NCBI GenBank assembly: GCA_947476255.1
Contig: CANJPY010000006.1
Span: 1 to 64,000 of the forward strand
Direction: 5' to 3'
DNA from: Chthoniobacteraceae bacterium
Lineage (GTDB): Bacteria; Verrucomicrobiota; Verrucomicrobiia; Chthoniobacterales; Chthoniobacteraceae
Length of the DNA stretch: 64,000 bases
Below the pieces are notes generated by a model. It was not told where the DNA came from and made no database searches. It worked only from the letters and a program-made list of their open reading frames with translations. The translations under genes and the position numbers were made by a program. Positions within the stretch are counted from its first letter, which is position 1; every line of letters starts with the position of its first letter. Positions 17,826 through 27,175 of the stretch are shown here, in pieces.

Positions 17826-19163
17826 ATGTCATTAGATGTTGGTGCGGACCCGCAAGGGGTTCCTGTATTTTTTCAGTTAGGGGCAGTTCTCGTCCTTGTC
17901 GGACTGAACGGTTTTTTCGTCGCTTCAGAGTTTGCGATCGTCAAGGTGCGCTCCAGTCAGTTGGAGGCTCTGGAGGCGTCTGGGGAAAAGAAGGCACGGC
18001 GGGCGATCGAGGTGACAGAGAACTTGGAAGCGTACCTGTCTGCAACGCAGTTGGGGATTACTCTGGCGAGTCTGGCGTTGGGGTGGGTGGGGGAGCCGTG
18101 TGTGTCGAGGTTGATTCATCCGCTGCTAGTCTCGCTGGGCGTGGTTTCGGAAACGGTGTTGCACACGGTTTCGGTGGGAGTCGCTTTTGCCGTCATCACA
18201 TTTCTCCATATCGTTCTGGGGGAATTAGCTCCCAAAACACTCGCCATCTCCAAACCCGTGCCCACAACCGTCTGGGTGAGTGTGCCCCTGGCATTGTTTT
18301 ATCAACTGTTTCGCCCGGCGATTTGGTTTTTAAACGGCTCCGCGAATTTGATTTTGCGCAAGATTTTGAGGATCAGCCCGGTGGGAGAGCACGAACTGGC
18401 GCACTCCGAGGAGGAGTTGCGTGTGATTCTCGCTGAAAGTGAAGATGCGAGGCAGGTGACGCCCATTGGCAAAGAGATTCTCATCAATGCGCTCGACTTG
18501 CGAAAGCGAGTGGTTCGCGACATCACGACCCCCCGCAAGGAGGTGGTTTTTCTCAACACGGAGGATACGTTTGAGGAAAATCTGACACGCGCTGTGGAAT
18601 CGCGGCACACGCGGTTTCCGGTCTGCGAGGGGCATTTGGACCATGCGATCGGGCTGGTCCATATCAAGGATTTGCTCGTGGAAATGCGCGCTTCCCAACC
18701 GGACTTGATGCGGGCGAAGCGGGAGATTTTGCCTGTGCCTGAGATGATGCCACTGGAGCGTTTGTTGACTTTTTTTCTGAGCAAACACGCCCACCTTGCG
18801 CTTGTGGTTGATGAATATGGAGGGACTGTCGGTGTGGTGACGCTGGACAACGTGCTGGCGGAGATTGTGGGGGATATTCAGGACGAGTTTGATACGGAAC
18901 TGCCTGAATTTAAGCGTGTCAACGCGGACGAGTTTGTGGTCGACGGAGGGATGGCTCTTTACGAATTAAAAGATCTTGCAGGACTTGACCTCGAGAGTGA
19001 AGACGTCAGCACGGTGGGCGGCTATGTGACGCATCTGGCGGGGAATCTCCCTGCGGTGGGAGATCAAGTGCAGGTGGATCGGTTTGAGGTGACGGTCACC
19101 AAAGCCGATGGACGCAGGGTATTAGAGGTGCGTTTCCGGAGGGTGAAGCAGCCTCAGGATTAA
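17826..19163 (+). CDS. HlyC/CorC (CNNM + CBS) family membrane protein
   Basis: VLVGLNGFFVASEFAIVKVRSSQLEAL, AYLSATQLGITLASLALGWVGEP, CBS region VRDITTPRKEVVFLNTEDTFEENL, VVDEYGGTVGVVTLDNVLAEIVGDIQDEFD. Confidence 0.94.
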   Translation: MSLDVGADPQGVPVFFQLGAVLVLVGLNGFFVASEFAIVKVRSSQLEALEASGEKKARRAIEVTENLEAYLSATQLGITLASLALGWVGEPCVSRLIHPLLVSLGVVSETVLHTVSVGVAFAVITFLHIVLGELAPKTLAISKPVPTTVWVSVPLALFYQLFRPAIWFLNGSANLILRKILRISPVGEHELAHSEEELRVILAESEDARQVTPIGKEILINALDLRKRVVRDITTPRKEVVFLNTEDTFEENLTRAVESRHTRFPVCEGHLDHAIGLVHIKDLLVEMRASQPDLMRAKREILPVPEMMPLERLLTFFLSKHAHLALVVDEYGGTVGVVTLDNVLAEIVGDIQDEFDTELPEFKRVNADEFVVDGGMALYELKDLAGLDLESEDVSTVGGYVTHLAGNLPAVGDQVQVDRFEVTVTKADGRRVLEVRFRRVKQPQD

Positions 19164-19335
19164 AAGGCGCTCCCGGCGCCCACGAGACAGGCTTCTCTGG
19201 GAGAGGGGAGCACTGCATTAGGAACGTCGCGAAGCGGGGGGCTTGGTGGGCGGGTTGTAGCACCGACCAGTGTCCCGGAAAACTGTCGGAGGCGAAGGCC
19301 TCTCAGAGACAGCGCCGGGGACCAGCGATGAGATG

Positions 19336-20958
19336 CTATTCGGGAGGCGTGTGCGTGGATTCAGGGAGCGCGTGGTCGAGGGGGGCGACCTCGGGGGCCT
19401 GAACGGGTTGCACTGAGTGTTCCTGCACTTCAGCTGAAGCGGGTGCGGGCTCGGATTCTTCTGGAAGTCCCTCGGATTCGGTGGGTTCGGCGGAATGATC
19501 CTCCGGCTGGTCTTCGTCCTCGGCTGTGGCGCTGCCTGTTTTTCCACTGTGAGAGACAGGGGCCAGCGGGAGATCGAGGCGGCCGTCTGCGAACTCAATG
19601 ACGTGCCCTGCGTGGACAAGATAGTGCAAATCCGAGGCGATTTGGGTTTTTCGAGCCGAGAGTTCCGGGGTTTCTGGTTCCTCTGTGTTAATGGTGCCGA
19701 GAATCTTGATTGCCAGATCTCTTTTACTGATGCGAGGCGATTCCCCAATGATGCTCAGCAGGGAGGCTGGACCGTCAGCGAACCCGGCTGTGTCCGTGGC
19801 ACGCTTGGGGCGTACGGCAGAGACATAGAGGACGCGTTTGCGGTGTTTGAAGACTTGCAGTCCTTGCTCGTCAAAGAAGTTGCGCAGTCCGTGAACCAGG
19901 CCTCCGGGGTAGGCGAGTTCTTTGTCGAAGGCCTCTCTGGCTGCTGTGAGCAGGGCACGCTCGGGCAGATCGCGCGCGGATTTGCCACTGCATTCCAAGG
20001 TGGCAGCGGTCTTGATAAGTTGAGGCAGATAGTGTTTCCGAAAGTGAGCTTCCGCATCCTGCAAGGTTTTGAACTGGAGGACCTCAGGCTCTTTCAGCGT
20101 ATGGAAGGAGGTTTGTTTGCTCACTTCCGCTTTCCAGTCCGCCACGGCTTCTTCAGAGGTGACGACTTCCACTTCGGAGCGTTGGAATTCTGGGAAACTC
20201 ATGCGGCGGCTGAAGCGCTCTTCGTACAGACGACGGATGGCCACTTGGTAGCCATGGTAGTTGGTGGGTCCGAGGAAGGTTCCCGTGGAGCGGCAGAGCG
20301 CTACACTTGTGTAGTTGCCTTTTGGAGGGTCTACTTCGAGAACTTCCTCTTTGTAAAACTCCTGCCACATGGAGCGGAAGGCATTTCGGTCGAGAAGCGT
20401 GGAATCAAACGCAATCGGACCGTGATCAAGTTGATGGAGCGGGTGGGCTGCGTCTGGGGAAGAAATCCGGAGGGCGTGGCGTTCTGGTTTTTCGAGGAAC
20501 ATACGCGCCGTGCCAAAAAGAGGGTAAGCTTTGGCGCTTAGGCGGATCTGTTTGGCGATATTTGCAGCGGCGTTGGGTTCGGGAATGAACTGGATTTTGA
20601 CTGTGACAGGGAGTGCCTCTGTGCGTGGGGGGCCTTGACGGCGTTCGGAAGTGCGGCGGTCGTCGTTTCCTCGTCCAGCTTGAGGGCGAGAGTCCTGGCG
20701 AGGTCCGCCGCGTCCCTGAGGGCGAGAGTCCTGCCGAGGTCCGCCGCGTCCTTGGGTTCCGCCGGGTCCGCCTTCGCGTCTTGCGCCACCGGCGTCTCGA
20801 CGCGGGCCCCCTTGTCCGGGGTGAGCTCCCCGAGAAAAGTTATCGCGCGTGTCGCGAGGAGACGCGCCCGGGTGGTCCGCGTACTTTTTGGGAGCCGAGG
20901 TTTCTTTGAGCCAGTCAGGCAGGAATTTAAGGTCGAGTGAGGAGAGCGGATCGCTCAT
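19336..20958 (-). CDS. Hypothetical protein with disordered RG-rich N-terminus and acidic/Pro C-terminus
   Basis: 540-aa ORF; N-terminus GRGGPRQDSRPQGRGGPRQDSRPQAGRG; central region of unknown family. Confidence 0.8.
   Translation of the reverse strand: MSDPLSSLDLKFLPDWLKETSAPKKYADHPGASPRDTRDNFSRGAHPGQGGPRRDAGGARREGGPGGTQGRGGPRQDSRPQGRGGPRQDSRPQAGRGNDDRRTSERRQGPPRTEALPVTVKIQFIPEPNAAANIAKQIRLSAKAYPLFGTARMFLEKPERHALRISSPDAAHPLHQLDHGPIAFDSTLLDRNAFRSMWQEFYKEEVLEVDPPKGNYTSVALCRSTGTFLGPTNYHGYQVAIRRLYEERFSRRMSFPEFQRSEVEVVTSEEAVADWKAEVSKQTSFHTLKEPEVLQFKTLQDAEAHFRKHYLPQLIKTAATLECSGKSARDLPERALLTAAREAFDKELAYPGGLVHGLRNFFDEQGLQVFKHRKRVLYVSAVRPKRATDTAGFADGPASLLSIIGESPRISKRDLAIKILGTINTEEPETPELSARKTQIASDLHYLVHAGHVIEFADGRLDLPLAPVSHSGKTGSATAEDEDQPEDHSAEPTESEGLPEESEPAPASAEVQEHSVQPVQAPEVAPLDHALPESTHTPPE
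20681..20752. repeat. 36-bp tandem duplication coding for GRGGPRQDSRPQ
   Basis: Two adjacent near-identical 36-mers tgagggcgagagtcctg(g/c)cgaggtccgccgcgtcc(c/t). Confidence 0.9.
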
Positions 20959-21045
20959 GAGATAAAAAGGAGAGGGAGGGCCAAGAGACGTTTATCGTGC
21001 AAATGATCGTTTGCCGATAGCAGAATTTACTTAGAATGGTGGGAA

Positions 21046-23106
21046 TTAGTTTTGAGGGGGGGCCTTTGGTGCCGGCATGGGGTGTGGCGGTTTCGGTTGA
21101 GAGTCTGCAGAAGGTTGCGGCACAGGAGGAGGGGTATGGTCGGTAAATTTTCCCAGAGCCTTGGACTTTGAGGCCGCGGGGAGATTGATTTTTTCCCAAG
21201 GCCAGCCTTCGCTCGGTCGAAAGCCGTCATCGAGGGCCTTGGAGAGATCGGTCTCAATCTCGTTCAAGGGCAACAGTTTTGGTGCGATTTTAGAAGCCTG
21301 CCGGTAGTCTTCGAGAGCTTCGGAATAAAAGCCGAGTTGCGTATTGGCGTGACCATGGACGATCAGATACTGCGCCTGGCGTTCGGGGGAGTCTGCGGCG
21401 CCAACAAGCGCCAGGTTGATTTGGGCGAGGGCCTGGGCGGAACGTTTTTGTTTCAATTGCATGATGGCGTCGCGGTAGTTGCTGTCAGCGGTCGCGCGCA
21501 ATTGATAAACGATTTGCTCAAGGCGTTGATTGGCGCTCTTTAAGTCTTGGTTGCTCGCACTAAGAGCCCCTTCACTCTGACGCAGTTTTTCACGGTCAGA
21601 TGAAATCTGGCCGAGAAAATAGGCGAGCAGTATCTGGGAGAGCGCCAAAAAGCCCACGATCATCAGGGCTTCATGTTTCCTTCTTCCAAGCAGCAGTTGG
21701 AGTTGCCTAATCCAACCGGCTTGCTCTGCCTGCGGTGCGAAGCCGTTTTGGCAGGCAACGATGTCTGCCTGCAGTTCTTCCACGCTTTGATAGCGCTCTG
21801 CAGGCAGGAGGCGCATTGCCTTCTGGACAACGGCCGTCAATCCCTCGGGCAGTTTTCTTCTTGGACAATGAAGCAGTTTAGGGGGAGGTTTCCCGAATTC
21901 CCCCGGCATGAGGACCCGCTTCTCCAAGGAGATCAGATTTCCGGAGCGGATGGCAGAAATAACCTGTTCGCTATCATGTAATTCAATGGGGGCTCTGAGA
22001 GCGAGGATCTCGTACAAAATCATGCCTAGCACAAAAATGTCAGAACGCGCGTCCAAGCGAGAAATGCCGTCGGTCTGCTCCGGGGAAAGATACGGAGGGG
22101 TTCCAATGACGCTGCCTTCGATGGTTTGAAAGCGCCCTTCTGAGGGAAGTTGCAGAGAGGGTTCCGCCGCTTTGGCTGAGGTTGGAGCGGTGGCGAGTTC
22201 GGAGATCCTTTTTGCCAAGCCCCAGTCCATCACAAGTACTTCCCCGAAAGCACCGAGCATGATGTTGCACGGCTTTAAGTCCCGGTGGATGACTCCGTGC
22301 GAATGAGCGAAAGCAAGGGCGTCCGCGACTTTTAAGAACACGGTCACAAGTGCGGAGAGAGGAAACTGCCGGCAAGTATCGGTGTCTTCGTGGCGGAGTT
22401 TTTTGAGGACATCTTCAAGGGTTTGTCCCTTGACGTGCTTCATTGTGTAGAAGACTTGGCCGTCTGGACTTATGCCTAGCTGATAGACTGGAACGATATT
22501 GGGATGCTCGAGTTGTCCAGTCAGTTGGGCTTCGCCCACAAAGCGAAGGAGTTTCTCTGAAGAAAACTCATTGCCGCTGCGGAGCACCTTCATGGCCACG
22601 GAGCGTTGCACGCGTGGGTCGCGTGCTTTTAAAACGAGGCCCATTCCCCCCTCACCCAAGGTGCCGTTGACTTGGTGGGTTTCCTGCGAAATTTCGTTGC
22701 GAATCGCTTTTAACCCCAATGTGTCGTCATTGAGGTCCGCATTGATCTGCGCAAGCGTGTCTTTTCCGTAGACGAAGGAAAGTCGGGCAGCGCCGATGTG
22801 CACCTCTGCGCCGTTTTGCAAAGGTGTTGGAAGGGTGGTTCGAAGTCCTTCGATAAAGACCCCTGCTTTACTCTCGAGGTCTTCAATAGTCAGTCGGTGG
22901 CCCAAAAAGGACAGCCGGGCGTGCATCCGCTCGACATTCTTGGCATCAATTTGCAAATGGCAGCTCGGGTCGCTGCCGATCACATACACACCGACCGGAA
23001 CGCTGTACACGGTTCGGCATTCTGTCCCGACCCAAACTTGGACTTCAACTTGGAGCGGTAAAGGGTCAACCACTTTTTCTTCGGGAGCCGGGGAGGGGGT
23101 TGACAT
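21046..23106 (-). CDS. FHA domain-containing serine/threonine protein kinase, membrane-anchored
   Basis: FHA-like GSDPSCHLQIDAKNVERMHARLSF; kinase LGEGGMGLVLKARDPRVQRSVAMKVL, HRDLKPCNIMLGAFGEVLVMDWGLAK, GTPPYLSPEQ; single TM VGFLALSQILLAYFLG. Confidence 0.93.
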   Translation of the reverse strand: MSTPSPAPEEKVVDPLPLQVEVQVWVGTECRTVYSVPVGVYVIGSDPSCHLQIDAKNVERMHARLSFLGHRLTIEDLESKAGVFIEGLRTTLPTPLQNGAEVHIGAARLSFVYGKDTLAQINADLNDDTLGLKAIRNEISQETHQVNGTLGEGGMGLVLKARDPRVQRSVAMKVLRSGNEFSSEKLLRFVGEAQLTGQLEHPNIVPVYQLGISPDGQVFYTMKHVKGQTLEDVLKKLRHEDTDTCRQFPLSALVTVFLKVADALAFAHSHGVIHRDLKPCNIMLGAFGEVLVMDWGLAKRISELATAPTSAKAAEPSLQLPSEGRFQTIEGSVIGTPPYLSPEQTDGISRLDARSDIFVLGMILYEILALRAPIELHDSEQVISAIRSGNLISLEKRVLMPGEFGKPPPKLLHCPRRKLPEGLTAVVQKAMRLLPAERYQSVEELQADIVACQNGFAPQAEQAGWIRQLQLLLGRRKHEALMIVGFLALSQILLAYFLGQISSDREKLRQSEGALSASNQDLKSANQRLEQIVYQLRATADSNYRDAIMQLKQKRSAQALAQINLALVGAADSPERQAQYLIVHGHANTQLGFYSEALEDYRQASKIAPKLLPLNEIETDLSKALDDGFRPSEGWPWEKINLPAASKSKALGKFTDHTPPPVPQPSADSQPKPPHPMPAPKAPPQN

Positions 23107-23185
23107 AATCCAGTTTCGAAGACGCCGAAACTGTGGCCCGAATGCTCTCTGAGTGAAGGGCTAATCCCCCTCCTCTTGTGGAGAG

Positions 23186-23216
23186 ACACGCCGACCGCTG
23201 GGAGCGGTTGGCGTGT
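23186..23216. other. Strong hairpin between the repeat lipoprotein gene and the FHA-kinase gene
   Basis: acacgccgaccgct-ggg-agcggttggcgtgt, 14-bp stem with one G-T pair; no clear T-run. Confidence 0.75.
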
Positions 23217-23231
23217 TAAAGGGGACAGGCA

Positions 23232-23852
23232 TTATAGACCAGGGAGCGTCGTGGTTGGAGGCTTCGGCGGAGTTCCTGCGGGCGCCATACTTCCAGCCGG
23301 GGACATCGCGCCAGCGCCATCCATAGTGGCGCCGGACATGGAGGGAGCGCCGGACATGGAGGGAGCACCGGACATGGAGGGAGCGCCGGACATGGAGGGA
23401 GCGCCGGACATGGAGGGAGCGCCGGACATGGAGGGGCTGTCCAAACCAGGGATGCCTGTGGACATTGCTGGGGCTGCCGAAGGTGAGTCCAAACCGGGGA
23501 TCGAAGGGGCCCCCATGCCTGTCAAACCGCCCAAGCCAGAGTCCATTTGAAGCGAAGGCCCATCTGCTCTGACCTTGTCGGCGTTCATTTTTTGGGAACT
23601 TTGCGCGACCATCCTGAGTCGATCGACCTCGCGCTTATCCTTATCCATTTCGGCTCTAGCTATCGCTGCCTGCTCGTAGGGCTCAAAGGTGTAGCTTTTC
23701 TGCAGTACGGTGGTTCCATCGCGATTGGTCACCACCGCGAATTTCGTCTTTTGGTAAGAGTAAGTCCGAGAATAAGGGGTGTCGCAACTCGTGAAGCTGA
23801 GCATCACGGGTGCGATTAAGAGCAGCGAAGCGATCGGGAGGGAACGGTTCAT
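23232..23852 (-). CDS. Putative lipoprotein with (SMSGAP)n repeats
   Basis: MNRSLPIASLLLIAPVMLSFTSCDTPYSRTY lipobox-like start; SMSGAP repeats then GAGAMSPAGSMAPAGTPPKPP. Confidence 0.75.
   Translation of the reverse strand: MNRSLPIASLLLIAPVMLSFTSCDTPYSRTYSYQKTKFAVVTNRDGTTVLQKSYTFEPYEQAAIARAEMDKDKREVDRLRMVAQSSQKMNADKVRADGPSLQMDSGLGGLTGMGAPSIPGLDSPSAAPAMSTGIPGLDSPSMSGAPSMSGAPSMSGAPSMSGAPSMSGAPSMSGATMDGAGAMSPAGSMAPAGTPPKPPTTTLPGL
23329..23436. repeat. 18-bp tandem repeat x6 (gcgccggacatggaggga), coding
   Basis: Six direct, almost identical 18-mers read from the + strand. Confidence 0.97.
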
Positions 23853-23959
23853 AAGTGGATTATGGCAAAAGGCTGGATGCGAGTCAATGGTGGTTGGAGA
23901 GGGTTTGAAAAACAGGGAGGGAACGATTTTACACGCCTGCGCAGGACATTCGTATTCCG

Positions 23960-24982
23960 TTAAGAAGGAATCGCTCTGAACCCATGTTTGGTTCCCAACC
24001 CAAGGCATTCTGCCATTGGGCGCAGTCCGCCTGTGCACGTTTCCTCGGAAAGATTGGCGGCCGCGGCGCATACCCCGAGACGGAGCTGCTCCTCGACGGT
24101 TTTTTTCTCGTGCCAGCCTAGGAGCACGCCTGCGGTAAAGGCGTCGCCGGCTCCTGCCGCGCCCTTGATATAGCCTTCCGGCAGAATGACACTGCCATGC
24201 TGGGTCCAGGCGCCGTCTCGCCCCAGAGTGCACCCTCCTTCCGGGAAATGCACGAGCACCCTTTCGCGTACTCCAGCTTCCAAGAGGACTTCCATCGATG
24301 CGCGCAGCGCCGCCATATCCAAACCTTCTGGAGTTCGAATTTTGTGGCCTGTGACCCTGCCGGCTTCAAATTCGTTCATGATGCAGTAGTCCGTGTATTT
24401 CAGGGAGGGAAGCACGATGCGCGCGAAACGTTCGCTGTCCTCACTCACCACGTCCACTGAAGTGCTCAGGCCTGCAGCTTGCGCACGCGCGAGAATTCCG
24501 GCAGCCACCGTGCCAAACTCGGCACAGGGTTTGTCCAACCCGTCCAAGAGAAGCAGGTACCCAAGGTGGAAAATCTTCGCCCGGGTTTTTTCGAAGTCGA
24601 AGTGGTTCGCATCCAGAAGGGCATTGGCACCTCGTGCATGGAAAAAAGTGCGTCTGCCAGAGCCTTTGACGGTCATGACATCGGTGTAGCTGGTGGGGGC
24701 ATCTGCCGTGGCTTGAAGGTATTCGGTTTGAATGCCAAAGTGGCGGCAGGCCTCTGAGATGTATTGGCCGTGCCCGTCTTTGCCAACCAAGCCCACGGCT
24801 TCCAAGGGAAAAGGGGCGCCCATGGCGGCGAGATCCACGAGGACGTTGAAGGGAGATCCGCCTGTGCCGCGCGTTTCGCTGGTGATGTTGGCTAAAGCAT
24901 CTTGCTGGGGCCAGACATCGATGATTTTGACGGCGTCAACAATCCAGTTTCCGCCTGCGAGAATGCCATTTCGGGAGCTCAT
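23960..24982 (-). CDS. PfkB-family carbohydrate kinase
   Basis: GTGGSPFNVLVDLAAMGAPFPLEAVGLVGKDGHGQYI and GYIKGAAGAGDAFTAGVLLGWHE signature motifs. Confidence 0.9.
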   Translation of the reverse strand: MSSRNGILAGGNWIVDAVKIIDVWPQQDALANITSETRGTGGSPFNVLVDLAAMGAPFPLEAVGLVGKDGHGQYISEACRHFGIQTEYLQATADAPTSYTDVMTVKGSGRRTFFHARGANALLDANHFDFEKTRAKIFHLGYLLLLDGLDKPCAEFGTVAAGILARAQAAGLSTSVDVVSEDSERFARIVLPSLKYTDYCIMNEFEAGRVTGHKIRTPEGLDMAALRASMEVLLEAGVRERVLVHFPEGGCTLGRDGAWTQHGSVILPEGYIKGAAGAGDAFTAGVLLGWHEKKTVEEQLRLGVCAAAANLSEETCTGGLRPMAECLGLGTKHGFRAIPS

Positions 24983-25033
24983 TTTGAATGATGTTGGATG
25001 AATGGAGGAGGGAAGGGAAAGCGAAACCAGCGC

Positions 25034-26299
25034 TCAGGCCTGATTTTTGACGCGCTCGATTTCCGCGCCCAGCCCCATGAGTTTTTCATCAATGGATTCG
25101 TATCCGCGGTCGATGTGGTAGACGCGGTTGACTTCGGTGGTGCCGTCCGCAATGAGTCCCGCTAGGACCAACGCCGCCGAGGCGCGCAAATCGCTGGCCA
25201 TGACCGGGGCTCCGCTCAAGCGTGTGACGCCGCTGATTCGCGCGGTTGCGCCCTCGAGGGCGATGTCTGCGCCCATGCGTTTGAGTTCGGAGACGTGCAT
25301 GAACCGTTGGGGAAAAACAGTTTCGGTCACACTGCTGCTTCCGTTAGCACGACTCAGAAGGGCGCACATCTGCGCCTGCATGTCGGTGGGAAAACCGGGG
25401 TAGGGTTCCGTGATCAAATGCACGGGTTGAGCAGAGCCATTTCCGAACACCGTGATGGTGTCCCTTTGAATGTTCAGTCGGAACCCCGCCTCACTGATAG
25501 CGTTTGTGACTGCATTAAGGTGCTCGGCGTTGACGCGTCGCAGTGTCACCTCGGTGCCTGCCAGAGCCGCGGCCACGAGAAAGGTACCGGCTTCAATGCG
25601 GTCTGGAATCACAGAATGTTCCGCTCCATGGAGTTCCTTGACACCTTCAATGGCGATGCGGCGCGTGCCTGCGCCCTCAATTTTGGCGCCCATTTTGGTG
25701 AGAAAATTCGCGAGATCCACGACTTCTGGTTCGGCGGCAGCGCCTTCGATGATTGTCATTCCCTCGGCGAGTGTCGCGGCCATCATCACATTGCCCGTCC
25801 CTAACACTGTGGGCCCCTGTCTGCCTTCCAAGTCCATGGTGGAGCCGCGCAATTCGTCGGCGAAAACTTTCACATCCCCGCCTTCGACGCGACAGGCGGC
25901 ATTCAGAGCGCGGAATCCTTTGAGATGAAGGTCGATGGGGCGGTCCCCAATCACGCACCCGCCTGGAAGCGAAACGCGTGCCTCTTTATGGCGTCCCAAC
26001 AGAGGCCCTAGCACGCACACGGACGCTCGCATCTTCCGCACGATTTCGTAGGGAGCCACCGTGGAGACTTTGTCGGCTTGGACGGTGACTGTGCCGCTGG
26101 CGCGCTCCACCTGTGCCCCGAGGTGGGAGAGGATTTGGAGCATGTAGTGGATGTCACTCAGGTCGGGGACGGAATGAATAACGCAGGGTTCGCGGGTCAG
26201 CAGCGTGGCGGCCAAGATTGGCAGGGCGGAGTTTTTGGAGCCGCTGATTTTGACGTGACCCGCCAGAGAGCGTCCTCCGTGGACGATAATTTTATCCAT
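25034..26299 (-). CDS. murA: UDP-N-acetylglucosamine 1-carboxyvinyltransferase
   Basis: MDKIIVHGGRSLAGHVKISGSKNSALPILAATLL; MRASVCVLGPLLGRHKEARVSLPGGCVIGDRPIDLHLKG; DLRASAALVLAGLIADG. Confidence 0.97.
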   Translation of the reverse strand: MDKIIVHGGRSLAGHVKISGSKNSALPILAATLLTREPCVIHSVPDLSDIHYMLQILSHLGAQVERASGTVTVQADKVSTVAPYEIVRKMRASVCVLGPLLGRHKEARVSLPGGCVIGDRPIDLHLKGFRALNAACRVEGGDVKVFADELRGSTMDLEGRQGPTVLGTGNVMMAATLAEGMTIIEGAAAEPEVVDLANFLTKMGAKIEGAGTRRIAIEGVKELHGAEHSVIPDRIEAGTFLVAAALAGTEVTLRRVNAEHLNAVTNAISEAGFRLNIQRDTITVFGNGSAQPVHLITEPYPGFPTDMQAQMCALLSRANGSSSVTETVFPQRFMHVSELKRMGADIALEGATARISGVTRLSGAPVMASDLRASAALVLAGLIADGTTEVNRVYHIDRGYESIDEKLMGLGAEIERVKNQA

Positions 26300-27128
26300 A
26301 CGTGGCGAAGAGAAAGCGGTTGCGGTGGTTGTAGTCGGATTCCTGAGAAATATCCCTGTACCCGGCGGCGGCAAGAGCTTCAGCCAGAGGGGCGGACTGG
26401 GCGTGGCCAATTTCGAGGGCGAGCAGGCCCTGAAGATGGGCGCGGGCGGCAAGGAGCAGGGGGCGGATCAGATCGGTTCCATCTGGACCGCCTTCGAGGG
26501 CCAGAGCGGGATCCCTCTGGACTTCACGTGAAAGCGAGGCCATTTCGCCCGTTGGAACGTAAGGGAGATTTGCAACGATACATGCAAAAACGCCTGAAAC
26601 TGCGGTCATGAGACTGCCGTGATGGAAGGTGACACGGGAGTCGAGTTGCAGTGAGGCGGCGTTTTCCTTGGCTAGAGAAAGGGCGGCTTCGGAGATGTCC
26701 ACGGCATGAACCTCTGCTTCCGGCCATTGTGCGGCCAGGGTAAGGGCGAGGATGCCGCTGCCCGTGCCGACGTCTAAAATTCGGGGAGGCGGGGTTGAAA
26801 AACGGGCGAGAATCTTCTCCGCGAGCAACTCTGTTTCGGGCCTTGGGATGAGTGCCCGCGCGTCCGTACGAAAGGTGCGACCATGAAATTCGACAGTCCC
26901 GAGGAGGTGCTGGAGCGGCTCGCCTTGCGCGCGCCTGCGTACGAGTGCGCGCAATGGGGCGAGTTCGAGTTCGGAAAGGGGGCGGTCGAAGGCGAGGTAG
27001 AGGTCCATGCGCTTGGGCAGGCCAAGGACATGGGCGAGGAGGTGTTCGATGTTGAGCCGGGGGCTTTCCACGCCGGCTTTGGCGAAGTACGCGGAGGTAG
27101 ACTGCAGCACTTCGAGCACGCTTTTCAT
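26292..27128 (-). CDS. prmC: Peptide chain release factor N5-glutamine methyltransferase
   Basis: ALIPRPETELL, ILDVGTGSGILALTLA, CIVANLPYVPTGEM (NPPY-like) motif; adjacent to prfA. Confidence 0.93.
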   Translation of the reverse strand: MKSVLEVLQSTSAYFAKAGVESPRLNIEHLLAHVLGLPKRMDLYLAFDRPLSELELAPLRALVRRRAQGEPLQHLLGTVEFHGRTFRTDARALIPRPETELLAEKILARFSTPPPRILDVGTGSGILALTLAAQWPEAEVHAVDISEAALSLAKENAASLQLDSRVTFHHGSLMTAVSGVFACIVANLPYVPTGEMASLSREVQRDPALALEGGPDGTDLIRPLLLAARAHLQGLLALEIGHAQSAPLAEALAAAGYRDISQESDYNHRNRFLFATYG

Positions 27129-27175
27129 GAAAATGGAATCGCCGAGGCCGGTGCTTTGGGTTGGTCGCGGCCGTT

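Noticed and set aside
19495-20541. 348-aa + strand open frame
   Set aside because: Antisense to the 540-aa RG-rich ORF, whose repeats, low-complexity tails and start look more protein-like; kept as shadow.
23329-23436. Possible CRISPR array
   Set aside because: Units are directly adjacent with no spacers and are in-frame coding repeats.
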